DNA from: Pholis gunnellus
Taxonomy: Eukaryota > Chordata > Actinopteri > Perciformes > Pholidae
Direction: 5' to 3'
Assembly (NCBI GenBank): GCA_910591455.2
Contig: OU342822.1
Span: 11,265,016 to 11,329,015 of the forward strand
Length of the DNA: 64,000 nucleotides
A model generated the notes under the pieces. That model made no database searches and had not been told where the DNA came from. It worked only from the letters and a program-made list of their open reading frames with translations. The position numbers were made by a program, and so were the translations under genes. This document shows positions 11,630 through 24,979 of the stretch, piece after piece (positions within the stretch are counted from its first letter, which is position 1; the number at the start of each line of letters is the position of its first letter).

Positions 11630-13404
11630 ATGATCAACTTGGTAATGTATTCTCTTTTTATTTTTTGTCAAAGCAGATGTACATGTTCTGTATAGAGTTT
11701 GCCATATTCTGTGTTTGTAACCCTCTTGGTTTCTTTTATAGTTCAGTGTTGCCATTTTGGCCGGATTCTTCTTCGGTAGGTTCATCTTAATAACTTCAAT
11801 GGTCAAAATCAAATATAAACATTTTGACGACTCTATAATCAGAAATATACACAGTCACAGTAAACTCTATTGTTCCTAAATAAACTTTAGAAGCAAGCCA
11901 TCAGCACTGGACTCCTGTCCCCTTGATTCCATGGCCTGAAGGTAAGAGATTGCAGTTTGCCATATTCTGTGTGTGTAACCCTCTTGGGGTCTTTTATATT
12001 TAAGTGTTGCCATTTTGGTCGGATTCTTCTAAGATAGAATCATCTCATTAACTGCAATGGTCAAGATCAAATGTACACATTTTGACTACTCTATAATCAG
12101 AAAGATACACAGTCACAGTAAACTCTATTTTTCCTAAATTAGCTTCAACAACAACGGAACAGCAGCCTCCTGGCCCCGTGATTCCAGTGACTGAAGGTAA
12201 GAGATTGCAGTATGCCATATTCTGTGTGTGTAACCCTCTTGGGGTCTTTTATATTTAAGTGTTGCCATTTTGGTCGGATTCTTCTTAAATAGAATCATCT
12301 CAATAACTGCAATGGTCAAGATCAAATGTACACATTTTGACTATATAATCAGAAATAGACACAATCACAGTAAACTCTATTTTTAATGGATAGAAGATTT
12401 CCCCTTCTCTTTATCGTTACTGTGCATATGCGTTCATTTAGAATGTTGCTTTTGTCCTGTAGTTTCCCACCAGTCATCATCTCTCTTTTTTTGCTCCGTA
12501 CGGTGTGCTGGACCTGGACCGATTGGTATGACCGAGATAATCCCAGTGGAACAGGGGACTGGGAGCGTTTGAGTAACCTGAGGAGACTAAACCCAGGACA
12601 AATTTGTGACAATCCTCTGCACATTGAGGCTGTTACCACTGACACAAATACCCCAGCCTCCGACACAGGGGATGTCATCCATATGTAAGTGGCCTCACAG
12701 GGAAATACTTTACCATTGTGCTACCAACCACCAAATAATGAATCTATACTTCTCAAAATTAAAACTTCTTTCCCAACGTATCCAAATCATCAAGATGTAC
12801 TGCCTGGAGCTGCTGCTTGAACAGTGAAACGTTGTAGATGCACATTTACATTCCATAAGATGACATTTTAATGAGCTCCATGAGGAAACTGGCTAATAGG
12901 CACATAATGTCTAAAGGTTTTAGCTGATTCTTACTTTATTCTTGTGTTAAAAGCTTTGTTTGAGATAACATTATTTGTGGTCTGGAGAGTAACAAACACT
13001 CATAACCCAATTTATTGGTCTTCCTTTTTCATGATTACTTTCTCTTAATTGTGTTGGCTATCTAAGATATTTTTAATTGTAAAAGAACCTACACCTGGCA
13101 TTCAGAAAAAAGGAGGAAAGATGATTGAAATATTTAAATTTTAACATTTGTGTACAGTACTTTCATAAGCTAGATCATGTTTATATCATAGGTAAACAAT
13201 AATGTATGTTTCAACATTGTGCACCACTAAAATGAAGTTCTTGTTTGATTTCAATATGGTTTCCTTGCTTTAAATATTATATTGACCTCCTGTTTGGAAT
13301 CATATTTCAGCTCCAGTCCAACCCAGGGATTTGCTTGCCGCAATCGGGACCAAAGATCTCGCAGGTGCCGTGACTACAAAGTCCGGTTTGGGTGCCCATG
13401 CTAG
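11630..13404 (+). CDS. Secreted single-module WxxW protein B, damaged splice sites, possible pseudogene
   Basis: Intact parts: 11630-11641 and 11742-11775 (signal peptide identical to A), 11891-11941, and the last exon 13311-13404 (stop 13402-13404). Linker exon 5 has lost its usual acceptor (cttcag is now cttcaa). An AG six bases upstream gives 12143-12196 in frame. A deletion then removes the equivalent of A 1405-4013, fusing intron 5 to the intron before the last module. Only that module remains (ends 12684). Its acceptor is also lost (gtgcag is now gtacgg before 12504). The nearest AG in frame is at 12472-12473, which would add VIISLFLLRT in front of the module. A 6-bp tandem duplication changes CWTNW to CWTWTDW. 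With these substitute sites the product would be 151 residues. It could be a short functional variant or a decaying gene. Confidence 0.5.
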
Positions 13405-13798
13405 AAAAAAGCCCCGACTCCAAAGACTGCGATGGATAAGAAGAGACAACGTTCAAATTTTGATCACTTGAATTTTTGTCAGATTTTTCTTTCATGTTAT
13501 ATTTTCTTTCTTATTTTTCCAGGTGGAGGTAGTACATGTATAATAGGCCTTTTTTACAGCAGACATTTTGACTTTTGACTTGTAGGAAAAGTAAAGATGG
13601 ATCAATGATGGATCTGTTCTATACCAGGACCCTATGGAGCTCAGTCATTGTTCATTCTATTATGCTTCTGCTTTTACCATTCCAAAACATTTTGTGGAAA
13701 AAGGCCCATTATGTGCTTTATCAGTCTATTCTCTTTTCTTTCTAGTGATTATGAAATCATTGTCTTGTATTGTAAGAAATCAATCAACAGTAAAAAGC

Positions 13799-13804
13799 AA
13801 TAAA
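13799..13804 (+). terminator. Polyadenylation signal of gene B
   Basis: AATAAA in the shared 3' UTR, about 395 bp after the stop. Confidence 0.6.
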
Positions 13805-13829
13805 ACTGCTAATCAACAGCAAATCCATT

Positions 13830-16800
13830 TTGTCATTAACTTTTATTTAACAACTCTGCCCGTGTTATTAGGAATTTATTAGCAAGTTATGATTTGGTGT
13901 GTTTAGAACAGATGGTGGGAGCAGTTATGATATACAGACAGCAGGAGGTGCTGGATAGCAGTTCATCACTGATGAGAAAAACATACAATATGTCAGTGAA
14001 TCTGTATTTTTTATCAACACACGTGCACTAACAGGCACAGTTATGACTGTAAATACCTTAAATATCATCAAATGAGGGGAGAACACATTTCCACCATCTG
14101 CTGTGTTAAAACCTTGTGTACTTTGGGTGTTTCGCTAATACTTGCCCTGCATCGATATTTGTTCCCTGTAGTGGAATTCCGCCTAAAGTATGCTTGTCTG
14201 TCCTCCAGTAAGACCATGTTTCAGTAGACAAAATAAAAGACACAGAGCAGGAGGGAAGGAGTAAAATGAATCTGGAGGAATTTTCCTCTTCACTTTTTTT
14301 TAAGGACATGTAAAATTAAATCTGAACTGAACAGAAGTACAACCAAAGTGTTGAAGTTCAGCACATTATGGTGTTCCATTAATCTACCAATATTCCATGA
14401 ATGTGAAGGCCCATTTATAGACCAGGGGATGATTAAGTGAAGTACTGTACACAGGGATCCAAGCTCATCTTCTCTTCCCATTCTCTCTCTTACTCATTCT
14501 CTACCTACTTCTCTTTCTTTCCCTCCCTCGGCAACTTTATCTTCTTTCTCACTATCTTTTCTCTCTTCCTCTTAGTCCTCCTTTTTTCATGAGCATTTAC
14601 AGTATATCATACACAAACTCAATTTCAGATAGTTTAGTTTCTATGCAGTGAAATTATGTTAGACTCAAGGGGGTACGGATAAGTCAGAGGGCCAGTGGGC
14701 GCTGTGACTTTAAGTATGAACAGTATGTAAGGGTTAAGAGTCGGCACTATGGTAACGGGATGTGCTTGTCTTCCTGCATCCTGCATCCCAATGAGCGATT
14801 TCTCGTCTCACACGTTGTCTGCCAGTCGCCGGGCGTCTATTCAGTCATCCATGGGGGACGACAAAAGTCCCTGCATAGTAGCATTTTACACAAAACTTCC
14901 CATGCCGGCAAATAAGGAGGAGATTCCTGGGAGAACCGATGTCGGGAAAAAATGATCCGCTATTTGTTACACCTCGGGCGGATTTGGGTAATTGATATCA
15001 CAGTAATTTGATAAAGTCAAACAGTATCAGATTAGATTCAGAATCATTAGTTGACTGTACGTCGCCATACCAAATATATTGCTTGTGCTGAAATCTTGCA
15101 AGGCATCCAGCATCAGTGACACAACGGGAAAATAATCATGCGAGATAAGAGGTGATCCATGTCACCGTAAGATCTGAGGTAAAGCTCATGCCTGATTTTG
15201 CCTGTGTTCTGGGGGCAGGAGCGGCTGAAACGAGGCTAACAATAGGCGGGTCTCTGTCCATGGTCCTGATAGTTCGACCAAACAAGCTGAACAACCTGTT
15301 CAGGACCACGGACAGCGAACCAGGCAGCGCAGCCTGCAGCTGACCAAAAAGCACAATTCTTATGCTTTTAAATAGACTGTGATGTGTCGCTGAGTTTTTG
15401 AACAGCATTTGTTTCTGTCAGTCAAGTAGCAGCCACGTCTCATCTATCTGTTGTACGATGGCTCAGTTTCGTGTAGTGTAATTAATTCTCTTTAGAAAAG
15501 ATGATATGCGTATCTGTCTGTGTTTTCTTGTAAAGGAGCTGAGTTTCCAAAAGAGATAGAGAAAGATAAACTCCTGTGTGCTTGATTTGTATTTAAAAAA
15601 TAAAATGTGCGTGTGATGTGAGAGAGAGGAGAAATACAAAAATTATTTGACAGTCAATGGAGCCCATTGGTACTGTTTGCGTGCATTTCCTGTCCAGCAG
15701 ATAATACCAGCTCTCACACACACACACGGATAGTTAAAATACTAGTTTTTAGCCAAATGATTTACATTAAAAGCTTCAAAATTACTATTTAAACAAAATT
15801 ACGAATGTAAATCTCTTAAATGTGGTGCAGACATTTTGTAGCTGTTACTTCTAAAATAATATTTTTGTTAAAGCCCACTTCAAACATCATCAGGGTTAAG
15901 GCCCCCAAAGAATGACCCTTAAAATATTGTCATGACGTTGTCAATGACAGTGAAGCATCCCTAACTGACATTCAAACACGTTCCTCTTGTTGTCTAAGAA
16001 GGTTACAACATGTTAAGAATTATTTTTATACTGTTCGACCCATGTCTGCAGCGAGCAAAGCTTTAGGGAATAGGACAAGCACACCATCTGTGTAGTCCTT
16101 CATCAGTAGGATGTCTCATGAAACTCCTCCTCCTCCCCATAAAGCGTATAAGGTGAGTGAGAGGGCGCTCACAGGAAGTGGATGATGGAGTCTGACCCTT
16201 TTCTCCTTCTGGACACTCGTAAACCCTCCAAAGGTCATGCGGGTTCCCACTAACTGTTCACACCACTCATGGAGAGTGGTCTGACTTCAGACTACAGCAC
16301 TGGGAAGGATTCTTTAGACATGCAATCCATCACAAAGAGCTGAATGCAACTTTGAAATTATAATTATTGTTAAGCATGAAATGGTTTTTAATTTAATTTA
16401 ATTTATTTTGATATATGATGTCAATCAGCCAGTCGGTCTACCACTTTGATCCAGACTGAAATATCTCAACTATTGAATGGATAACATCTCGTAGTTGTCG
16501 TTGATCTGGTTTCACTGTTGCACCTGTTACCTTGTCCAACCCGACCGCCCAGTCGCCCCACAAAGAATAGTGATAGTGTCTCATTCCAGCTGAGCAATGG
16601 AAACCCAACAGCCCTTCTTAGGACCAACCATTTTCCTCTGAAGAGCAGTTTTCTCTCAGCCAATCTGCTTATACTCTAACATGCTCCTCGCACAAAGCAG
16701 AGGTGCACACAAGTCACAATGCAGCAGGCACAGCCCATTCACTTCCTCACATTTTCATGAGTAACAACTACTCGTTTAAAATGTGCATTACTGACTTTCA

Positions 16801-17108
16801 ATCACCTCCCACCCATCAGGCTGAGTTACTAGTAATATCCATGCACAACCTTTGACCTTTGGTTGGGACACACAGAGTTGAACGCTGATGCTGTCATGTG
16901 TTTTCAGCAGCACGGCCAGCACCAGCCCTTGCGATGCAGCCTTCACTTAGGCTGCAGGGAATACACACTTGATTCACACAGCGGGGAAGAATGCTACAAG
17001 CCGGCTGCAAACTATAAGAACAGACGCCACACAGACGTGCGTTGCCCGCTTACGGAGCACAGCCAGCGACCCATGTATACATGGATGTTATAGGTTAGTT
17101 TCAAGAAA
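13830..17108. other. Intergenic stretch after gene B, no gene recognised
   Basis: Matches 5450-8754 with small changes. It contains the unknown conserved frame (14749-14955, here closed earlier), the CA run 15715-15727 taken as the B/C unit junction, and the upstream segment of unit C from 15728. Confidence 0.6.
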
Positions 17109-17995
17109 CTACATGCTCCAGTTTGCCGGTCTGGCAGAGCTTCTGAGTAAGGAAGCGATCTCCCACATCCCTCCAGGAGAGGACATCAAGGGGTTATTTT
17201 CACATCATTTTCTCACACCAAAGAAAACAGGTGGGTTGAGGCCGATTTTGGAGCTGAATTTGTTCAACAGGTTTCAACAATTAGACGTGTGTTGGAATGT
17301 TTGCGCTGGCCCAACTGGTTCACTTGCATCAATCTGAGAGACTCCTTTTTCCACATTCTTGTAATTTCAAAGCAATGAAAGTTCCTGTGTTTCTGGTTCG
17401 AGGGAATAAAAAAACAGTGCAACCAGCTTCCATTCGGCTATTCTTTGGCTCTCCAAACTTTCTCTAAACTTTCTGTTGTTACAAATTGCGCCCCATAGAG
17501 TGGTGACAGTGGTGCGTCTGCTCGGTACGATGTCAGCGAGCCATGTGGTGGTCACCGTTTGACCCCTCTGTACGAGACAAACCAGAGGTGGTTTGGTTGC
17601 CTCCGCCTTGATCCAGTTCAGCACAACAGACGCCTTCTGCAGTCAGACCTGGCATACTAGAAAAAAAACATCCACTCCCCCTTTATTCATTCAAATGCTG
17701 TTGGACAGGTTTGGGAAGGCAAAAGTGGATCTGTTCACCTCACCACAGAATGCACAATGTGCACTGTGGTTCTCCATGAACACATAAGACCACTCACCAC
17801 TAGGAGTAGATGTCTTCTTTCACAGACCATGGCCCCCCAGCTCCTCTGATTCATCAACTGTTAGCGCACATTCAGGAAGACAATTTAATGGTCATTTTAG
17901 AAACACCAGAACGCACAAGCGCATCATGGTTCCCCAAACTGGTGCAGCTGCTGGCGGAGAAACTCCAGATTCTATGAGTATAGGTGTAGCCCTCT
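17109..17995 (+). mobile_element. Decayed DIRS-like retroelement fragment, unit C copy
   Basis: Nearly identical to 8755-9640, with the same frameshifts. It includes HFLTPKKTGGLRPILEL and GKAKVDLFTSPQNAQCALWF. The shared lesions show that the element was already dead before the units were duplicated. Confidence 0.6.
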
Positions 17996-18540
17996 AAGCT
18001 GTGGGCCCCTCTGGCACCACCTATGGCTGCTATAGGAATGCTATTTTAAATTGGGAGCAGAACTATGGGGTGGTCACACAGGTGTGTGGACGCGTGAGGG
18101 GACCCATGCAGGGAATGCGTGCAGATATGAACCCAATAGCAAAGCCCACACTCATAAAATCAAGAGTTACAGAATTGAAAAACTTCATTGCTGTCATTAC
18201 TGGCACGTCTAACCAGTATAGGCACATATGAACATTAATTATGGCACTCTAACATTTGACTTTAAATTGATTGATTATAACATATTTGTATCCCTGTATT
18301 TAGGTCATGACGACTCTGGCTAATACACAAAAAACACTGTCACCAACCAATACAGGCAAAATGGGAGAACAAAAGGGTCCAATTCAACAGATAATCCCCT
18401 ATCTTATACAATTGACAATTGCATGAGTGGTTCACTAATGCTATGGTTTATAAAGTTAAATGAGTCAAAATAAATGTTCCTTAATTATTTCATTGTTTTT
18501 ATTTTAGGAGCTCTGTCTCTCACTTATTCCTATACAAACC

Positions 18541-18602
18541 CACACACACACACACACACACGCACACGCGCACACGCACACGCTTACGCACACGCACACG
18601 CA

Positions 18603-18649
<47 letters not shown>
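18541..18649 (+). repeat. CA microsatellite with CG-containing variants, unit C
   Basis: CA repeats with CGCACACGC interruptions, equivalent to 10184-10284. Confidence 0.95.
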
Positions 18650-18650
<1 letters not shown>

Positions 18651-19584
18651 AATGCAAGCACTTAACAAAAGCTTTTGTTCACATGTGGGCCTGTACAGCA
18701 TGTTTTACCAGTTTGGGGATATGATCTCGTGCACCTCCCAACACATATTCTGTATTCTATTGAGCTTCTCAGCTCTTTGTACCGTAACAAAGTTGAAATC
18801 CTGCAATCAGAGAATTTTGAAATAGGATATTCATCTACCCATCAATCCATCTCTCTCTCTCATAATTGAATTGAATTCAGTTCAATTCAATGCTGTTCAA
18901 TTAAATTATATTAAATTGCATTCAAATCAATTCAAAGTGACTTTATTGTCATTACAGTTTGTAAAAACAATGTGGCCATTGCATCAAAACACACAAGTAC
19001 AAAATAACATCGATATGAAAATGAACACAACAATAACACAACATTACGACAGTATATAATAATGATGTATTTCTATAGAGGTGTGACCAGAGAAGAATGG
19101 TGGAGTTGCACACACTATATCCAAACATTGTTTTGTCATTAATTTACTTTATTCAGTCTCAACAAAAACAATGCAAACTGCAATGCGCTCTCTCATGCTG
19201 CCCGGCTCCTCGGAGCACACACAGCCCAGCGTCCACAATACAGTCAGACTCTGACTGCTGTTCTTACTGTCTCTATGTCCTTCGTTGTGTGTCACAGTCA
19301 CCAGAGCTCCAGCCTACTACTGATTAACAGGACGAAGGATATTCAGAAACAATTTACAGCTGAGCCAACCAATTAAACTCAACCTGGCACTGTTCCCCTG
19401 AACCACTCCCATACATCTCTACCTTGAGCACAGACCATGCCCACTACCACAATCTTGCTCAGTTTTTTTGAATGGGGCATTGTGTAATGCTTTCTGTGGG
19501 TGAGGTCTGCAGCACGTAACTCCAGTGAGCGTGAGGGTTTACCAGTCACAGTATTTTATTAGCTTCCAAAACCATGTCTGATTG

Positions 19585-19671
19585 GAGGAACAGGAGAAAC
19601 AGGAGAGACAGAAGAAACAGGAGAAACAGGAGAAGCAGAAGAAACAGAAGAAACAGGAGAAACAGGAGAGG
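19585..19671 (+). repeat. Purine-rich minisatellite upstream of gene C
   Basis: Same array as before genes A and B. Its first unit is AGGAACAGG rather than AGGAACATG, as in D. Confidence 0.85.
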
Positions 19672-19694
19672 CTTGTTAACCCACATTGAGGTTC

Positions 19695-19701
19695 TATAAA
19701 A
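19695..19701 (+). promoter_or_regulatory. TATA box of WxxW gene C
   Basis: TATAAAA about 30 bp before the non-coding exon (~19725-19757), which ends at the donor gtaacg. Confidence 0.75.
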
Positions 19702-19991
19702 CCAAGCTGTTCAGCTGAGAGGTACTGTGGTGAAGACTCTTGTTTCTGCAGAGAAAGGTAACGTAGTGTCTCTTCTGAACTTAAGTTTTCGAGCGTATTT
19801 TAATTTCACAGATACTCTTGTTTAACAATGTATGTCTTTATAAAGTGTCTTTTTTTTAATTGTGACTTTATGTTTAAATGAAAATGTATTTAAAATTGAG
19901 ATGTTAAATATTTTGATAATGCACAATTGTATTCAAATTTCTAAATGCAAACAACTTTCCTTCCAGGTTTGGAGATCCAGTATCTACAATC

Positions 19992-21843
19992 ATGATCAAC
20001 TTGGTAATGTATTATGTTTTTCTTTTTTGTCAAAGCAGATTTACATGTTCTGTATAGAGTTTGCCATATTCTGTCTGTGTAACCCTCTTGGTTTCTTTTA
20101 TAGTTCAGTGTTGCCATTTTGGCCGGATTCTTCTTCGGTAGGTTCATCTTAATAACTTCAATGGTCAAAATCAAATATAAACATTTTGACGACTCTATAA
20201 TCAGAAATATACACAGTCACAGTAAACTCTTTTGTTCCTAAATTACCTTTAGCAGCAAGCAACCAGCAGCATACTATTGGCCCCTTGATTCCATGGCCTG
20301 AAGGTAAGAGATTGCAGTTTGTCATATTCTGTGTTTGTAACCCTCTTGTTTTCTTTTATATTTAAGTGTTGCCATTTTGGCTGCATTCTTCTGAGATAGA
20401 ATCATCTCAATAACTGCAATGGTCAAGATCAAATGTAGACATTTTGACTACTCTATAATCAGAAAGATACACAGTCACAGTAAACTCTATTTTTCTGAAA
20501 TTATCTTCAGTAACAAGGGAACAGCAGCCTCCTGGCCCCGTGATTCCTGTGACTGAAGGTAAGAGATTGCAGTTTGTCATATTCTGTGTTTGTAACCCTC
20601 TTGTTTTCTTTTATAGTTAAGTGTTGCCATCAGAAAGATACACAGTCAAAGTAAACTCTATTTTTCCTAAATTAACTTCAACAGAAATTGAACAGCAGCA
20701 GACTGCTGCCGCTGTCGCCTTTGACCCTTCTCGTGTGTCCCATGGTAAGAGATTATTTTCTGTGGCAATCCTGATATTTAAAGTACAGACCAAACCATTC
20801 ATTGGTTCACCTGGAATAGAAAGGTCATTCATTTTGAATTTTTTTATAACTCCATTCTCCGTGGCCTTGCTACTATACCACCAATATCCATGAGGAGATT
20901 CCACATTTGTATTTTTTACATTTATTTCATCTGTCTGGGTATCTATCTTTTACATTTGACCGATCAGAACATGTGTAATCATTGAAAGATGTCTCATTTC
21001 TTGTTGGTAATTTGTCTAAATTCTAAAACCTTGGTCCAGAATGCTGGACAGAGTGGTTTGACAGAGATGACCCCAGTGGAAGTGGGGACTGGGAAACTCT
21101 CATCCATCTTCGCAGAGCGAACCCAAGAAAGATCTGCCGAAACCCACGAGCTATTGATGTCCAAACTCTAACTGGGCTCACTGTGGCTCAAACAGGGGAT
21201 GTGATTTATAGGTAAGTTCTGACTGAGTATAAATAGTTTCAATGTGTTTAATGCAATGATTCATATTGTGTTCTACTGAATGTGATGGCAAAATGGCTCA
21301 AAATGATGCCAAACAGCTCTGTTATGATAGATTGTACAATATGAGTGATAAACAAAGTGAAATATAGGGAAACATGTAGTAATATAGTATATATTAAAAG
21401 TACAATGGAACAGCTACAACTCCTGGTTCCAAAATAAGAATTTGGCATGTTTCTTCGTACATAAACTTCTATAACTTTGTTTTGCTTCACTTTATTTACA
21501 CCAAATCTTTTTGTGAGGCACCTGCACCGTTTTTGCTATGAATTGGGAATGTTTTTAGGCTAGCCAGGGCCTCATTTAAAAAATGTAAGTGCTTTTTCTT
21601 CAGGCGAACCTGGGAATTTCCCCTGTTTGCTGTGTTCTGTCTTAAGCTACTATTAACCAGTAACATATACACAATATTTACTCATCTCAACAAATCTCAC
21701 AATTCGTAGTGTTATTAAACCATCAAAATTATTAAAATAGACCTTGTAGTTACAGAATTAGTCGTTTTAGTATGGGTTACAATTTTCGAGCAGAGGCCAA
21801 AACATTTGCCTAGGGTTCAAGAGGTTTTAATTAAACTTTGACC

Positions 21844-21881
<38 letters not shown>

Positions 21882-23134
21882 GGAACACCAAAGTGATTTC
21901 ACTTAATGAATGTGTTTACCAAATATAATTGTTATCCATCCAATAGCTATCAAAACATTACACTCAACACCACGAATGTCAACCTTCTGGTTGCGCTGAT
22001 GGAAGGTGGTCAGGGGATCACCAAAGTTGGGTAGAGTCATCCTCTGGGGACCAAGAATAATTTTATTAAGTGCCACTGTGTTTCTTTTTTTCAGAAGTGA
22101 CACAACTACAGGATTCGTATGCAGGAACAGAGACCAAAGGGGGAAGCGCATTTGTCAGGATTATCGCGTTCGATTCCGCTGCCATCCCCCTTACTGTGTT
22201 GTACAAGGTACTGTGTGATCACATTCATGTGCAGTGTAAAGCTACTAATGGAAAGATGATTTCCCCTTCTCTTCATCGTTTTTGTGCATAAGTGTTGTTT
22301 TAGAATGTTGCTTTTGCTCTGCAGTTTCCCACCAGTCATCATCTCTCTTTTATTGCTCCGTGCAGCGCCGTGCTGGACAGACTGGTTTGACAGAGATAAC
22401 CCCAGTGGAACTGGGGACTGGGAAACTCTCGGCAGTCTTCGCATAGCGAACCCAGGAAAGATCTGCCCATACCCACAAGATATTCAGGTCCTAACTCTAG
22501 CTGGGCGCACTGTGGCTCAAACAGGGGATGTGATTTATAGGTAAGTTCTGACCGAGTATAAATAGTTTCAATGTGTTTAATGCAATGATTCATATTGTGT
22601 TCTACTGAATGTGATGCATTAATGTTGCTACATGATGTGTTTGTGAGACCAAACATATTTACATATTATATTCTGTTCTTTGGTCAGCCATGGACTTGCT
22701 AACCAATGAGCATCAGCAAATGGCATCATACGTAGAAAAACTATTTATCTATTTGTGCAGTGGTACAATATAAATATTTCTTATATTAAGAGAGTCACAC
22801 TTAGTCATTGAGCAATCACAATAGAATAGTACGTTTGATATTGAATATGATTAAATTTAAAAAGATACATTAATTGTGTGTTAAACCACACTAATACAAC
22901 AAGACATTAGGCAATGTGAGGCTGTAGGAACAGTGGTGGATTGAACTGAACTCTAACACAATGTCAAACGTAACATGCTGATTATTAAGCAGGTATAACA
23001 TTTACAATGTGCATCATCTTAGTTTAGCATGTTTGTTCACATGCTAAGCATTGTCTAATAATCACTGAACATGTCGTACAGCTCATGCTGATAGTAATGT
23101 TAATAGTTTTGGCCTTTAAATTAAAATGTTGACG

Positions 23135-23181
<47 letters not shown>

Positions 23182-24557
23182 GGATCACCAAAGTGATTTC
23201 ACTTCATGAATGTGTTTACCAAATATAATTGTTATCCATCCAATAGCTATCAAAACATTACACGCAACACCACAAATGTCAACTTTCTGGTTAAGCTGAT
23301 GGAAGGTGGTCAGGGGATCACCAAAGTTGGGAGGATTCATCCTCTGGGGACCAGGAATGTTTTTATTAAGTGCCACTGTGCTTCTTTTTTTCAGAAGTGA
23401 CACAACTACAGGATTTGTCTGCAGAAACAGAGACCAAAGGTGGGGTTTTTGGCCCCATTGTCAGGATTATCGCGTTCGTTTCAGCTGCCCCCCCCCTTTC
23501 TGCGCTGTAGAAGGTACTGATTCATGTGCTGTGTAAAGCTACTAATGGATAGAAGATTTCCCCTTCTCTTTATCGTTACTGTGCATATGCGTTCATTTAG
23601 AATGTTGCTTTTGTCCTGCAGTTTCCCACCAGTCATCATCTCTCTTTTTTTGCTCCGTGCAGTGTGCTGGACCAATTGGTATGACCGAGATAATCCCAGT
23701 GGAACAGGGGACTGGGAGCTTTTGAGTAACCTGAGGAGAGAATACCCAGGACAAATTTGTGCTGAACCTCTGCACATTGAGGCTGTTACCACTGACACAA
23801 ATACCCCAGCCTCCGCCACAGGGGATAACATCTATATGTAAGTGGCCTCACAGGGAAATACTTTAAAATGTTGCTACCAACCACCAAATAATGAATCTAT
23901 ACTTCTCAAAATTAAAACTTCTTTCCCAAAGTATCCAAATCATCAAGATGTACTGCCTGGAGCTGCTGCTTGAACAGTGAAACGTTGTAGATGCACATTT
24001 ACATTCCATAAGATGACATTTTAATGAGCTCCATGAGGAAACTGGCTAATAGGCACATAATGTCTAAAGGTTTTAGCTGATTCTTACTTTATTCTTGTGC
24101 TAACAGCTTTGTTTGAGATAACATTATTTGTGGTCTGGAGAGTAAGAAACACTCATAACCCAATTTATTGGTCTTCCTTTTTCATGATTACTTTCTCTTA
24201 ATTGTGTTGGCTATCTAAGATATTTTTAATTGTAAAAGAACCTACACCTGGCATTCAGAAAAAAGGAGGAAAGATGATTGAAATATTTAAATTTTAACAT
24301 TTGTGTACAGTACTTTCATAAGCTAGATCATGTTTATATCATAGGTAAACAATAATGTATGTTTCAACATTGTGCACCACTAAAATGAAGTTCTTGTTTG
24401 ATTTCAATATGGTTTCCTTGCTTTAAATATTATATTGACCTCCTGTTTGGAATCATATTTCAGCTCCAGTCCAACCCAGGGATTTGTTTGCCGCAAACGT
24501 GACCAGAGATCTCGCAGGTGCCGTGACTACAAAGTCCGGTTTGGGTGCCCATGCTAG
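19992..24557 (+). CDS. Secreted WxxW-domain protein C, three modules
   Basis: Exons: 19992-20003, 20104-20137, 20253-20303, 20511-20558, 20685-20744, 21040-21211, 22095-22207, 22366-22540, 23395-23513, 23663-23837, 24464-24557 (stop 24555-24557). All phases fit and give 350 residues. It has the same signal peptide and three linker exons as A. Exon 7 is identical to A across its whole length. Differences from A include an APCWTDW start to module 2, RICQDYRVRF in module 1, a shorter RWGFWPHC loop in module 2 (6 bp less), and RKRD in place of RNRD in the last exon. The long intron of module 1 has about 250 bp (21479-21726) absent from A, and intron 5 has lost about 110 bp. Splice sites all look normal, so this copy appears functional. 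Its role is unknown, as for A. Confidence 0.8.
21845..21881 (+). repeat. GAT microsatellite, module 1 intron of gene C
   Basis: Pure GAT run, longer than the interrupted equivalent in gene A (2338-2362). Confidence 0.9.
23136..23181 (+). repeat. GAT microsatellite, module 2 intron of gene C
   Basis: Pure GAT run of about 15 units, about five units longer than the equivalent run in A. Confidence 0.9.
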
Positions 24558-24951
24558 AAAAAAGCCCCGACTCCAAAGACTGCGATGGATAAGAAGAGAC
24601 AACATTCAAATTTTGATCACTTGAATTTTTGTCAGATTTTTCTTTCATGTTATATTTTCTTTCTTATTTTTCCAGGTGGAGGTAGTACATGTATAATAGG
24701 CCTTTTTTAAAGCAGACATTTTGACTTTTGACTTGTAGGAAAAGTAAAGATGGATCAATGATGGATCTGTTCTATACCAGGACCCTATGGAGCTCAGTCA
24801 TAGTTCATTCTATTATGCTTCTGCTTTTACCATTCCAAAACATTTTGTGGAAAAAGGCCCATTATGTGCTTTATCAGTCTATTCTCTTTTCTTTCTAGTG
24901 ATTATGAAATCATTGTCTTGTATTGTAAGAACTCAATCAACAGTAAAAAGC

Positions 24952-24957
24952 AATAAA
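24952..24957 (+). terminator. Polyadenylation signal of gene C
   Basis: AATAAA in the shared 3' UTR, about 395 bp after the stop. Confidence 0.6.
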
Positions 24958-24979
24958 ACTGCTAATCAACAGCAAATCC

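Larger units (their letters stand above)
7374..15727. repeat. Segmental duplication unit B (~8.35 kb)
   Basis: The unit runs from just after the CA run 7361-7373 to the CA run 15715-15727. It holds the upstream segment with DIRS remnants and a CA/CG microsatellite, then gene B and its flank. It is the shortest unit because gene B lost about 2.6 kb that in gene A covers 1405-4013. Identity to unit A appears very high outside indels. Confidence 0.75.

Noticed and set aside
18504..18701. Cys-Val-rich minus-strand frame
   Set aside because: Translation of a CA/TG microsatellite.
23136..23181. Regular GAT repeats considered as a CRISPR-like or satellite array
   Set aside because: Simple trinucleotide microsatellites without spacers, in introns of an animal gene.
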